Shown in pieces: positions 24,697-31,863 of a DNA stretch of 33,088 bases. The notes beneath the pieces are model-generated. The model had not been told where the DNA came from. It saw only the letters and a list, made by a program, of their open reading frames with translations, and searched no databases. A program made the translations under genes and the position numbers. The stretch comes from Chitinophagales bacterium 62-2 (lineage in GTDB: Bacteria; Bacteroidota; Bacteroidia; Chitinophagales; Chitinophagaceae). Within the stretch, counting starts at the first letter, position 1. Every line of letters starts with the position of its first letter. Location: contig MWYU01000730.1 in assembly GCA_002050375.1 (NCBI GenBank), positions 1-33,088 on the forward strand, written 5' to 3'.

Positions 24697-24996
24697 AATC
24701 TGGTTGTCAGTAGGTATTAGTTATGTTGTTTATCATTTTTAAAATAGGCAAGAAAACAATGCAGCAACATATCGAATTCCTCCATCGCGACCACTTCTAC
24801 GGGAAATACCACCGCAAAAAAGCTAAGCAATGCATTTCAAGTTTATAGTTCACTCTATTACCCGCGCTAAAATCATTGATAAAAAGGAATTGCATTTGTA
24901 ATTAGCTCAAATTAACCTCGCAAGTAATTTAAAGAGGATGGTTAGGTATCAAAGTGCCGGAGAGGATGTAAATTACGGAAGCAACAACGCTCCTTT
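24697..24996. other. Gap with decayed AraC-type gene remnant
   Basis: The 300 bases contain the left copy of an 82-nt repeat (24759-24840) and then sequence with stop codons in all frames. A frame at 24920-24958 reads ASNLKRMVRYQSA, which faintly resembles the end of an AraC-type DNA-binding domain (family text is like KRMIRFQ). That resemblance is weak and may be chance. No promoter for the Crp-type gene was recognised. Confidence 0.45.
24759..24840 (+). repeat. Left copy of an 82-nt direct repeat encoding an AraC-type N-terminus
   Basis: It begins with an ATG and reads MQQHIEFLHRDHFYGKYHRK before running to a stop 29 codons in. It matches 28925-29006 at 73 of 82 positions in the same orientation. 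Several differences are at third codon positions, so both copies descend from a once-translated sequence. The right copy is joined to an AraC-type sensor domain. Here the sequence beyond the repeat is unrelated, so this is a gene fragment. Confidence 0.75.
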
Positions 24997-25563
24997 ATGC
25001 TTACTCCCGTAATAGACTATTTCAACAGCATCTCGGCGATGCCGCAGGAATTGGTAGATGATTTATTGAAGCTTACTAACATTAAAGAATTTAAAAAAGA
25101 TGATATTATCCTAAAGGCAGGAAAGGTTTCGAACCACACTTGCTGGATACTGAAAGGATTAGTCAGGCATTATTACTTAAAGGATACAGAAGAAATTACC
25201 ACTAAATTTTTATGGGAAGGTGCAGCTATTACTTCAGTCTTTAGCTACTATACCCGCAAACCCGGTAATGAAAATATTGTTGCTTTAGAAGATACCACTC
25301 TCGCCATTTTACATTACGATCAAATGCAGTATTTATATAAAACTTATCCTGCTTTTAATGTTATTGGCAGGGTAATAACCGAGCAATATTTATACATGCT
25401 CGAAATTGAAGTTTACAACCTTCGAAAATCGAAGGCTGAAGACAGGTATCAATTTATTGTCAAACATTTCCCCCACCTGCTGCAAAGAGTTCCTTTAAAA
25501 TACATCTCCACATATTTAGGAATGAACCTCGAGACATTAAGCCGCATAAGAGGTAAAAAGTAA
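24997..25563 (+). CDS. Crp/Fnr-family transcriptional regulator
   Basis: The 188-residue protein has the cyclic-nucleotide-binding-type barrel at about 25-120 (FKKDDIILKAGKVSNHTCWILKG) followed by a long dimer helix (EQYLYMLEIEVYNLRKSKAEDRY) and a compact C-terminal helix-turn-helix near 165-188 (PLKYISTYLGMNLETLSRIR). This is the usual shape of Bacteroidota Crp-type regulators. The phosphate-binding cassette arginine is not obvious, so cAMP need not be the ligand. No cysteines arranged for an Fe-S cluster are seen. It lies 136 nt ahead of the acyl-CoA ligase gene on the same strand and could control that cluster; this is inferred from position alone. Confidence 0.88.
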   Translation: MLTPVIDYFNSISAMPQELVDDLLKLTNIKEFKKDDIILKAGKVSNHTCWILKGLVRHYYLKDTEEITTKFLWEGAAITSVFSYYTRKPGNENIVALEDTTLAILHYDQMQYLYKTYPAFNVIGRVITEQYLYMLEIEVYNLRKSKAEDRYQFIVKHFPHLLQRVPLKYISTYLGMNLETLSRIRGKK

Positions 25564-25699
25564 TTTTTTTATACCGCTTATCTTCAACTCATAAAGTTCC
25601 TCACACTATTCTTTAATTTGATAATTGTCAAATTTATTGTACCCGCAGTTGTATTTCTTTGGATAGAAATCCTTTCATACAAACAGTTTAAAAATTCTC

Positions 25700-27346
25700 A
25701 TGGAATACAAATCTCCTCTTTCAATGCTTTATTATTGGGAAACCAAAGCCCCAAATGATATCTATTTGAGACAACCTATAGATGATGTATGGCATACCTG
25801 GACATGGAAACAAACTGCCGATGAAGCCAGAAGAATGGCTGCAGCTATCATTGATATGCAATTGCCTAAACAAAGCAATATTGCGTTGATCTCGAAGAAT
25901 TGCGCTCATTGGATTATGTGCGATCTGGCAATTATGATGTCAGGTCATGTTTCTGTACCTCTGTATCCTAATCTAAATGCGCGCTCCATACAACAGATAT
26001 TAGAACATAGCGGTTCGGTATTGTTATTCATAGGAAAGTTGGACGACTGGCAGATGATGAAGCCGGGTGTGCCTAAGGGATTGAAGTGCATCTCTTTTCC
26101 TTTTTGTTTGCATGACGAATACGAATCGTGGGAGAATATTATAAAAAAGCAAGAGCCTTTAAAAGAAAACGTTGATAGAAAAGCGGAAGATACCGGCACT
26201 ATCATTTACACTTCCGGAACTACGGGATTGCCTAAAGGAGTAATGCATAAATACGGAAGCTTCGGCTTTGTTGGCGTGAATGCTACGCAGCGAATTGGAT
26301 TTAAAAAAGGGGACCGTTTTTTCTCTTATCTGCCCCTGTCACATATTGCTGAACGAATGTTGGTTGAAACCATAAGCCTGTATGTATGCGGGCAAGTTTC
26401 ATTTGCTGAGTCGCTTCAAAAATTTCCAAGAAATCTTGCTGAAGCGAAGCCAACAGTGTTTCTTGGAGTACATCGTATCTGGAGCAAGTTTCAACAGGGA
26501 GTACTTGCTAAAATGCCGCAAAAAAAATTAGATATCTTACTAAAAATTCCCATTATATCCGGGTTGATTAAAAGAAAAATTAAAACAGGTCTAGGCTTAG
26601 CAGAAGCTTCGAATATTTTTACAGGTGCAGCGCCAACACCGCCGGCGTTAATAAAATGGTTTGGAAGTATTGGGATTAAAATACAGGAAGCGTATGCAAT
26701 GACAGAAAATTGTTGTTATTCACATGTAACCTTAAACAAAAAGATTAAAGTTGGTTATGTAGGTCAGCCTCTGCTTGAAACCCAGGTGAAATTGGGTGAA
26801 AAAAACGAGATCTTGATAAGACATGATGCCTTAATGACGGGTTATTATAAAGAGCCGCAAATGAGTGAAGAGGCATTTTCAAAGGATGGTTTTTTACACA
26901 CCGGCGATGAAGGATATATTGACGAAGATGGATTTTTAAAAATAACAGGAAGAGTAAAAGACATTTTTAAAACAACTAAAGGAAAATATGTTGCTCCTTC
27001 TCCCATCGAAATGAAAATTGCAGGCAACAGTGATGTTGAGCAAACATGCGTTGTTGGATCGGGTTTGTCTCAACCCATTGCCTTAATAACGCTATCGGAA
27101 AAAGGAAGGAAAACATCAAAAGAAGAAGTGCAAAACGGATTGAGAGAAATGCTCGCAAATATTAACTCCTCCCTCGATGCACACGAAACCCTTGATAAAG
27201 CTATTGTTTTAAAAGATGAATGGACGGTTGAAAATGGACTACTCACTCCATCTTTTAAAATTAAACGCAACGAAATTGAAAAAAGATATTCGTCTTTGTA
27301 TGAAGATTGGTATAGCCAGAAAGGAATGGTGATTTGGATTGGTTAA
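25700..27346 (+). CDS. AMP-forming acyl-CoA ligase (FadD/FAA-like)
   Basis: Such enzymes activate a carboxylic acid with ATP and load it on coenzyme A or a carrier. The 548-residue product has the P-loop YTSGTTGLPKG (170-180), the acyl-AMP motif YAMTENCCYSHVTL near 335, GFLHTGDEGYIDEDGFLKITGR near 395-416, and the following KDIFKTTKGKYVAPSPIE hinge region with a late lysine (SFKIKRNEIEKRY) that fits the catalytic Lys of the family. It resembles long-chain acyl-CoA synthetases but is somewhat short. The next gene, an N-acyltransferase, starts 11 nt later, so both are translated from one message. The acyl substrate is not determined. Confidence 0.9.
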   Translation: MEYKSPLSMLYYWETKAPNDIYLRQPIDDVWHTWTWKQTADEARRMAAAIIDMQLPKQSNIALISKNCAHWIMCDLAIMMSGHVSVPLYPNLNARSIQQILEHSGSVLLFIGKLDDWQMMKPGVPKGLKCISFPFCLHDEYESWENIIKKQEPLKENVDRKAEDTGTIIYTSGTTGLPKGVMHKYGSFGFVGVNATQRIGFKKGDRFFSYLPLSHIAERMLVETISLYVCGQVSFAESLQKFPRNLAEAKPTVFLGVHRIWSKFQQGVLAKMPQKKLDILLKIPIISGLIKRKIKTGLGLAEASNIFTGAAPTPPALIKWFGSIGIKIQEAYAMTENCCYSHVTLNKKIKVGYVGQPLLETQVKLGEKNEILIRHDALMTGYYKEPQMSEEAFSKDGFLHTGDEGYIDEDGFLKITGRVKDIFKTTKGKYVAPSPIEMKIAGNSDVEQTCVVGSGLSQPIALITLSEKGRKTSKEEVQNGLREMLANINSSLDAHETLDKAIVLKDEWTVENGLLTPSFKIKRNEIEKRYSSLYEDWYSQKGMVIWIG

Positions 27347-27357
27347 AAACATAAATT

Positions 27358-27879
27358 ATGATTATTAAACGAGCAACCGAAGCAGGTGAATTTTTCCAGA
27401 TACATCAATTGAATTATAAAACTTTTGTTGAAGAGATACCGCAACATCAACAGAATACAGAGAAGATACTTGTCGATAAGTTTCATAATAAGAACCAGTA
27501 CATTGTGGCTAAACGGAATGACAAATTAATAGGGATGGTATGTTACAACCTGCAACGACCTTTTTCCCTGGACGAAAAAATTAGTAATCTGAATAATTAC
27601 TTGCCGGAATTTACTAACCTCGCTGAAATCAGGTTGCTTTCTGTAATACCTGAAGAAAGAAATACAAAGGTAGTTTACCGTCTTTTTAAATATGTGGCGA
27701 CCGAGTTTGATAGGTTGAAAATAGATACTGCAATCATATCCGGAACAACAAGGCAATTACGTTTGTATACGCACCTTGGATTTAAGCCTTTTGGTTCCCT
27801 TGTTGGTAAACCTGGAGCACTGTACCAACCCATGTATGTAACTATAAAAAAAGTGTCTTATGATTTTAAAAACAGTTAA
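27358..27879 (+). CDS. GNAT-fold N-acyltransferase, FeeM-like
   Basis: The 173-residue protein has the GNAT pattern: MIIKRATEAGEFFQIHQLNY at the start, IVAKRNDKLIGMVCYNLQRP for strands 2-3, AEIRLLSVIPEERNTKVVYRLFKYV around the acyl-CoA loop, and RLYTHLGFKPFG at strand 6. The wording YKTFVEEIPQHQQN is reminiscent of FeeM and acyl-homoserine-lactone-synthase-like enzymes, which use long-chain acyl carriers to acylate an amine. The usual R/Q-x-x-G-x-G/A acyl-CoA loop appears changed (ERNTKVVY). It follows the acyl-CoA ligase by 11 nt and overlaps the aminotransferase gene by 20 nt, which points to a joint pathway. Acceptor amine unknown. Confidence 0.72.
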   Translation: MIIKRATEAGEFFQIHQLNYKTFVEEIPQHQQNTEKILVDKFHNKNQYIVAKRNDKLIGMVCYNLQRPFSLDEKISNLNNYLPEFTNLAEIRLLSVIPEERNTKVVYRLFKYVATEFDRLKIDTAIISGTTRQLRLYTHLGFKPFGSLVGKPGALYQPMYVTIKKVSYDFKNS

Positions 27880-28873
27880 TGTAAGTACAGGCCCCGTAGG
27901 TATTACTGCTGAAGTTCAATCAGCTTTAGCAGCGCCTTGTATCTCTCATCGATCTGCCGGCTTTGAACGATTGTATATTAGAACGACAGAGTTATTGTGT
28001 AAAGAAATGAATGTTCAACAAACGTTTCTTCTTACCGGCAGTGGTACTGTTGCAAACGAAGCAATGCTATGGCAAATAAAAATGAAAGGTGGTAAAGGAT
28101 TAATTCTATCCAACGGAGAATTTGGCACGAGGCTTATTGAACAGTCACGACGAAACTTGCTTAACTTCCTTGTATATAAACTGGAATGGGGTAAAAAATT
28201 TGACGTTAGCGAAGTTGAGAAGTTGGTCCAACATAATGAATTAAAATGGCTGCTGTTCTGTCATTGCGAAACATCAACAGGAGTTATTAACGATTTAAAT
28301 ACGTTGAGCGAAATAGCTACCAAAAACAACTGTCTTTGTTTTGTTGATTGCATGAGCACCGTAGGAACCTATCCTATCAAACTGTCAAAAGTTGCTATGG
28401 CTACCGCTTCTTCAGGTAAAGGCTTTGCATCGGTTCCCGGGCTCGCAATAGTTTTTTCTAATATTCCGGTACAAACTGGGGACTATATTCCCATCTGTTT
28501 AGATCTGCACCACTATTTACAAAAGAAAGGTATTCCCTTTACCATTTCGTCAAAACTTGTTAGCGCTTTGTACACTTCAATTCAGCAGAAACTCCAAAAC
28601 AATCAGTTTGAGTTGTTACACGAATATGGCGAAAGGTTTTATAATAGATTAAGTAATCAAAATCTTGTTCCCTATAGCGATCCTCAATCAAAAGTATTTA
28701 CAATAGTACATCGTAATAATGCACGGAAAGATTTTATTGATAAGATGAACTACAAGCAAGTATTGTTTAGTTATGAGAGTGAATATTTAGTAAAAAGCAA
28801 TTGGTGCCAATTAGCCACCTTTGGATATTATACGAAACATGATCTGGATTATGTTTTACAGGCTTTGGGCTGA
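27860..28873 (+). CDS. Class V aminotransferase (alanine-glyoxylate type)
   Basis: This 337-residue PLP enzyme resembles alanine-glyoxylate, serine-pyruvate and 2-aminoethylphosphonate aminotransferases. It starts MILKTVNVSTGPVGITAEVQ and has ISHRSAGFERL near 28-38, LLTGSGTVANEAM near 57-69 for phosphate binding, and CFVDCMSTVGTYP with the ring-nitrogen Asp163. The candidate PLP lysine is Lys187 in ASSGKGFASVPGLAIVFS. It is slightly shorter than usual (about 360-380). It begins 20 nt inside the acyltransferase gene, so the three genes form one unit. It could supply or consume the amine that is acylated. The partner substrates are not predictable. Confidence 0.85.
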   Translation: MILKTVNVSTGPVGITAEVQSALAAPCISHRSAGFERLYIRTTELLCKEMNVQQTFLLTGSGTVANEAMLWQIKMKGGKGLILSNGEFGTRLIEQSRRNLLNFLVYKLEWGKKFDVSEVEKLVQHNELKWLLFCHCETSTGVINDLNTLSEIATKNNCLCFVDCMSTVGTYPIKLSKVAMATASSGKGFASVPGLAIVFSNIPVQTGDYIPICLDLHHYLQKKGIPFTISSKLVSALYTSIQQKLQNNQFELLHEYGERFYNRLSNQNLVPYSDPQSKVFTIVHRNNARKDFIDKMNYKQVLFSYESEYLVKSNWCQLATFGYYTKHDLDYVLQALG

Positions 28874-28924
28874 CGAAAGTAATAGCTGCTAATTTTTAAT
28901 TAAATTTATTACTAGTAAGAAACA

Positions 28925-29006
28925 ATGCAGCATCATATCGAATTCCTCAACCGCGATCACTTCTACCGGAAATACCACTGCAAAAAGGCTAAGCAATCCA
29001 TTTAAA
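28925..29006 (+). repeat. Right copy of the 82-nt direct repeat
   Basis: This copy reads MQHHIEFLNRDHFYRKYHCK and shares 73 of 82 bases with 24759-24840 in the same orientation, with the matching AAGAAA(A)CA context just upstream. It forms the 5' end of the AraC-type pseudogene. The two copies enclose about 4.1 kb with the Crp-type gene and the ligase/acyltransferase/aminotransferase set. Confidence 0.75.
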
Positions 29007-29422
29007 AATTCATAGACTTTTTTTGGGAAACCGATTTTGATGATCTTTTTAAACATTATCCTCAGGGTTTTTCTGACATGCTTTTTCCTGATGTTGGTTA
29101 CACTAATATAATCAACCTTGACACTCCTTTCACGATGAAGATTGATAATGATGCCTTCGAACTAAAGTCAGACGCTTTTATTCCACGTTATAAAAATATT
29201 ACTGCAACTCATTCCTCAGGCAATAAATTGTTTGGCATTAAGTTTAAAGTATCGCCTGTAATATTTGAGAAGAAGATCAATTTCTCAGAGTATGCTTCTT
29301 ACATTTTTCCGCTTGCATATTTAATTGACCGAACTATTGTTGAAAAGGTTAAGCTTGCCCCTTTTTTTGTAAAACCTTCGGGGTTGCTGGAGAACAATTC
29401 AATCGGCTTCACCAGGTTTTAA
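28925..29422 (+). pseudogene. AraC-type regulator remnant: sensor domain only, with in-frame stop
   Basis: From the ATG at 28925 the frame reads 26 residues and meets TAA at 29003-29005. Past it, the same frame continues KFIDFFWETDFDDLFKHYPQ and then GFSDMLFPDVGYTNIINL, with GNKLFGIKFKVSPVIFEKK later. This is the usual N-terminal sensor domain (DUF6597-like) of Bacteroidota AraC-family regulators. A single C-to-T change (CAA to TAA) would explain the stop. The frame ends at 29422 with a tail (PSGLLENNSIGFTRF) that seems to come from unrelated DNA, and the AraC helix-turn-helix is missing. The ATG at 29078 could start a shorter 114-residue protein, but without the DNA-binding half it is probably inactive. 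Confidence 0.7.
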
Positions 29423-29492
29423 CCTGAGCTATTCACATTGAAGCCCGTCAGGCTTGAAGTAGCTACACAGCTACATTGAAGCAGGAGACTGC
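29413..29492. other. Cluster of four short hairpins in non-coding DNA
   Basis: Four stems follow one another: CAGGTT-TT-AACCTG (29413-29426), TTGAAGCC with GGCTTGAA near 29438-29458 (one mismatch), GTAGCT-ACAC-AGCTAC (29459-29474) and GCAG-GAGA-CTGC (29481-29492, a GNRA-type loop). ACATTGAAGC also occurs twice (29435 and 29473). The DNA is richer in G+C than its surroundings. It could be part of a structured RNA or a remnant of a mobile element. No family was recognised. Confidence 0.5.
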
Positions 29493-29700
29493 ACCATAAG
29501 ATACTGATGAACGTAATCCAAGCGATGGCGGAAAGGATGATGCAATTAAGACACCATACCGGTACCAAAATAAAACGAGTTTCACAAGCTTCGCGTGTAA
29601 GTTCTTTGAGCACTTTGCTTAGGCTTTCTTATGAATGGCACAAGCAGAGCACGCAGAGAAAACCCAGATCAAACACTTCGATTAATTTTTGGACAGCCTC
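29423..29700. other. Non-coding stretch between the AraC remnant and the AlkB gene
   Basis: These 278 bases hold the hairpin cluster at 29413-29492 and an inverted repeat at 29601-29663. Open frames at 29507-29704 and 29419-29613 (minus) have no protein-like features. Composition differs from the genes around it, which suggests transferred or repeat-derived DNA. Confidence 0.5.
29601..29663. repeat. Imperfect inverted repeat of the TTTGCG/CGCAGAG kind
   Basis: TTCTTTGAGCACTTTGCTT (from 29602) and AAGCAGAGCACGCAGAGAA (from 29642) pair at 14 of 19 positions around a short loop. Paired elements with words such as TTCTTTGCGTGCTTTGC are common gap fillers in Bacteroidota genomes as I recall. Confidence 0.45.
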
Positions 29701-30303
29701 CTAAGTTACCATTGTTCTAAAGGTGAGGTTAACCCTTGGCTCTTTTATTTTTTTTGTGGGAGGAAGCCTGTGTAACCAATTGATTTGTGTTGAACCCTTC
29801 ATCAATAGCAAGCTTCCATTTTCTAATAATAGGGAAACTGTTTCTCCTGTTTTTTTATGTTTAAATGAAAACTTTCTTTCAGCACCAAAACTTAATGAAG
29901 CAACAGTACCGTTCTGTTGTAACGCCTTTTCATCATCGCTGTGCCAGGCCATTCCCTCTTCTCCATTATGATATAAATTTAGAAGGCATGAGTTGAACTT
30001 TGACGCGGAAAATTTCTCCGCAACCTGCTTCAGCTCTAACAGTTCAGCCGTAAAGTTTAAAGCACGTTTCGTTGTATTTGAATAAGTATATAAATAATTT
30101 GAGTCTCCATACCATGCAACTTTTCTTTTTGTTACGAAATGCTTCCCAAAAATAAAAGCCTCATCATTTTTCCATTCAATGGTATGGAGTAAATGGTTGT
30201 AGTAATGGTTGGCTTCTTGTTGCGTAAAAACCTTTCCCAAATAACTTACAACACCATCTTTAGGTAACAAGTTTTCCATCTTCTCATTGTCAAATAAATT
30301 CAT
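29701..30303 (-). CDS. AlkB-type 2-oxoglutarate/Fe(II) dioxygenase
   Basis: AlkB enzymes repair alkylated bases such as 1-methyladenine and 3-methylcytosine by oxidative demethylation. The 200-residue product has the full iron and cosubstrate set: His121 and Asp123 in MAWHSDDE, His178 in NWLHRLPP, and the 2-oxoglutarate-binding arginines in RVNLTFR (Arg190, Arg196), identical to the E. coli AlkB motif. FGKHFVTKRKVAWYGDSNYLYTY near residues 52-74 is the substrate-lid region typical of the ALKBH2/3-like bacterial group. It lies alone, with a 147-nt gap to rlmB. The AraC remnant upstream is not an Ada protein, so no adaptive-response operon is visible. Confidence 0.92.
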   Translation of the reverse strand: MNLFDNEKMENLLPKDGVVSYLGKVFTQQEANHYYNHLLHTIEWKNDEAFIFGKHFVTKRKVAWYGDSNYLYTYSNTTKRALNFTAELLELKQVAEKFSASKFNSCLLNLYHNGEEGMAWHSDDEKALQQNGTVASLSFGAERKFSFKHKKTGETVSLLLENGSLLLMKGSTQINWLHRLPPTKKIKEPRVNLTFRTMVT

Positions 30304-30326
30304 GTTTTGTTCTTACTAATTTTTTC

Positions 30327-30344
30327 TTCTGCATGATTGCAGAA
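30327..30344. repeat. Short hairpin upstream of the AlkB-type gene
   Basis: TTCTGCA and TGCAGAA form a perfect 7-bp stem with a TGAT loop, 24 nt ahead of the AlkB start. It could lie in the 5' leader. No T-tract follows it in the direction of the rlmB transcript. Confidence 0.4.
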
Positions 30345-30414
30345 TATTAGCAATGAAATATAACTTCTCTTTTATGGGCATGCTCATGAAAGAATTCCAG
30401 ATTTTTGCCACAGG

Positions 30415-30440
30415 AAAACAATAGCGGTTTTCAACTATTG
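30415..30440 (-). terminator. Weak candidate terminator behind rlmB
   Basis: On the minus strand CAATAG (30440-30435) and CTATTG (30424-30419) form a 6-bp stem around a 10-nt loop, followed by TTTT. It begins about 10 nt after the rlmB stop. The stem is short and the T-tract brief. Confidence 0.35.
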
Positions 30441-30450
30441 CATTACTGGT

Positions 30451-31218
30451 TTAAAACCTTTGCTTCATAACTTCATATAGTATCATTCCCGCAGCTACTG
30501 AAACATTCAATGACTCGAAATCTCCCTTCATTGGAATTTTAAATTGTTGATCACAAATCTTCATCAACGCCGGAAATATTCCTTTGTCTTCGCTCCCTAA
30601 AACAATGGCACATGGATCGGAAAACTGGAAATCGTAAACATTTTTTTCTGCAGTCATTTCACTGGCAAAAACTTTTATCCCGTTAAGATGTAATTCGTCA
30701 ACTGCTTTCATTAAACTGTTTACACGACATATAGAAAGTTTTTCCAGCGCCCCGGCCGAAGTGGTAATAGCATCTTCATTTAATGCACCGACGCCTTTGT
30801 CGGGTATAATAATAGCATGAACGCCGCAACAATAAGCTGTTCTTGCTATTGCTCCTATGTTTCTTATATCGGTTATTCCGTCTAATATCAGCAACAAAGG
30901 AGCCTCACCTTTTTCAACTATAAAAGAGAGGGTTTCCTGTAAATTTTGATATTGAATTTTTGATATTACTGCAACACAACCCTGGTGATTAGTTACATTA
31001 AAACTGTTTATTTTTTCTACCGGTACTTTATTAATTGGAATTTCGTTTGCTGCTGCCAAGTCTTTTATCTCATCAATCTCTTCTCCATGAATAGTACTTG
31101 CTAAAAATATCCTTTCTAACTGTTTACCTTGTTTAATAGCTTCAATTACTTTACTCCGGCCAATTATTAAAGTGCTTTTTTTGGGGCGTAACTTATACTG
31201 TTGATTACGAAAATTCAT
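30451..31218 (-). CDS. rlmB: TrmH/SpoU-type 23S rRNA 2'-O-methyltransferase
   Basis: The 255-residue protein is a SPOUT-class methyltransferase of the RlmB type, which methylates the 2'-OH of a guanosine in 23S rRNA. The N-terminal part (IIGRSKVIEAIKQGKQLERIFL) is the RNA-binding substrate domain. The C-terminal catalytic part has motif 1 DGITDIRNIGAIARTAYCCG near 112-131, motif 2 IVLGSEDKGI near 212, and motif 3 FKIPMKGDFESLNVSVAAGM near 227-246, which forms the SAM knot. All are intact. It starts 26 nt after the Nudix gene on the same strand, so the two are probably co-transcribed. The exact target nucleotide cannot be fixed from sequence alone. Confidence 0.9.
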   Translation of the reverse strand: MNFRNQQYKLRPKKSTLIIGRSKVIEAIKQGKQLERIFLASTIHGEEIDEIKDLAAANEIPINKVPVEKINSFNVTNHQGCVAVISKIQYQNLQETLSFIVEKGEAPLLLILDGITDIRNIGAIARTAYCCGVHAIIIPDKGVGALNEDAITTSAGALEKLSICRVNSLMKAVDELHLNGIKVFASEMTAEKNVYDFQFSDPCAIVLGSEDKGIFPALMKICDQQFKIPMKGDFESLNVSVAAGMILYEVMKQRF

Positions 31219-31244
31219 ATAACAAAGTAAAGATGTTTGATAAA

Positions 31245-31805
31245 TTATTTTATCCTTCCTTCAAGCAATAATATTTTTACTTTAAGAATAGCTGTTACTG
31301 CAAGAGAGTCTGTAATAACTCCTACTTCAACCATTTCATAAGCTTTTGCAAAAGGAACTTTCTTAACCACTAATTGCTCAGTCTCTTCAGGCATCGCTTC
31401 CTCTTGTTTCAATCCTCTCGCTAAAAATATAGCCCCGGCCTCATCACTTACCGAATTTGACAGATGAAGATCTACGAGCTTTGTCCATTCTTTCGCTATC
31501 AAACCGGTTTCTTCTTTTAGCTCTCTTTTTGCAGATTCTAACATATCAATTCCTATGTAACCACCGCCTTCAGGTATTTCCCAACTGTACCGATTAATAG
31601 TAAAGCGATATTGGCCAACGAGGTAAGTATTCAAATTTTCGTCCAAAGGTAGTATGCCAATTGCCAGGTTTTTTAAGTGTACTTTTCCATAAATGCCTTT
31701 CCCTCCTGAAGGATTTAGAACATCATATTCTGTTACACTTATCCAATGGTTTTGGTATACCTCCCTTTCTCCTAAAACCCTCCATGGATTGATATTCTCA
31801 TTCAT
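31245..31805 (-). CDS. Nudix hydrolase, ADP-ribose pyrophosphatase-like
   Basis: From the ATG at 31805 the product has 186 residues. It starts MNENINPWRVLGEREVYQNH, reads through VGQYRFTINRYSWEIPEGGG and enters the Nudix box GYIGIDMLESAKRELKEETGL, with the metal-binding REL-KEE-TGL core intact. The first Glu of the box is replaced by Ile, as I recall is common in this Bacteroidota subgroup (PEGGG-x-x-G-x-D). ADP-sugar pyrophosphatases of this shape cleave ADP-ribose or related sugar nucleotides. A TTG at 31832 would add nine residues but lies inside the metK terminator. It sits between metK and rlmB; because of that terminator it probably has its own promoter, which I could not recognise. Confidence 0.85.
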   Translation of the reverse strand: MNENINPWRVLGEREVYQNHWISVTEYDVLNPSGGKGIYGKVHLKNLAIGILPLDENLNTYLVGQYRFTINRYSWEIPEGGGYIGIDMLESAKRELKEETGLIAKEWTKLVDLHLSNSVSDEAGAIFLARGLKQEEAMPEETEQLVVKKVPFAKAYEMVEVGVITDSLAVTAILKVKILLLEGRIK

Positions 31806-31810
31806 GTTAT

Positions 31811-31842
31811 AAAATAAAAAAACCTCCAACAATTAGTGGAGG
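31811..31842 (-). terminator. Rho-independent terminator of metK
   Basis: On the minus strand CCTCCA (31842-31837) and TGGAGG (31828-31823) pair around an 8-nt loop, followed by TTTTTTTATTTT. It lies 22 nt after the metK stop and just ahead of the Nudix start codon, so metK is cut off from the next two genes. Confidence 0.8.
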
Positions 31843-31863
31843 CTTCAATGTTATTTAATTTGA

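Noticed and set aside
29423-29700. Possible group II intron or retron RNA
   Set aside because: No reverse transcriptase gene, no intron boundary motif and no recognisable catalytic domain were seen; only the hairpin density is reported.
29507-29704. 65-codon frame in the hairpin-rich stretch
   Set aside because: It consists of sequence derived from gap repeats and resembles no protein.
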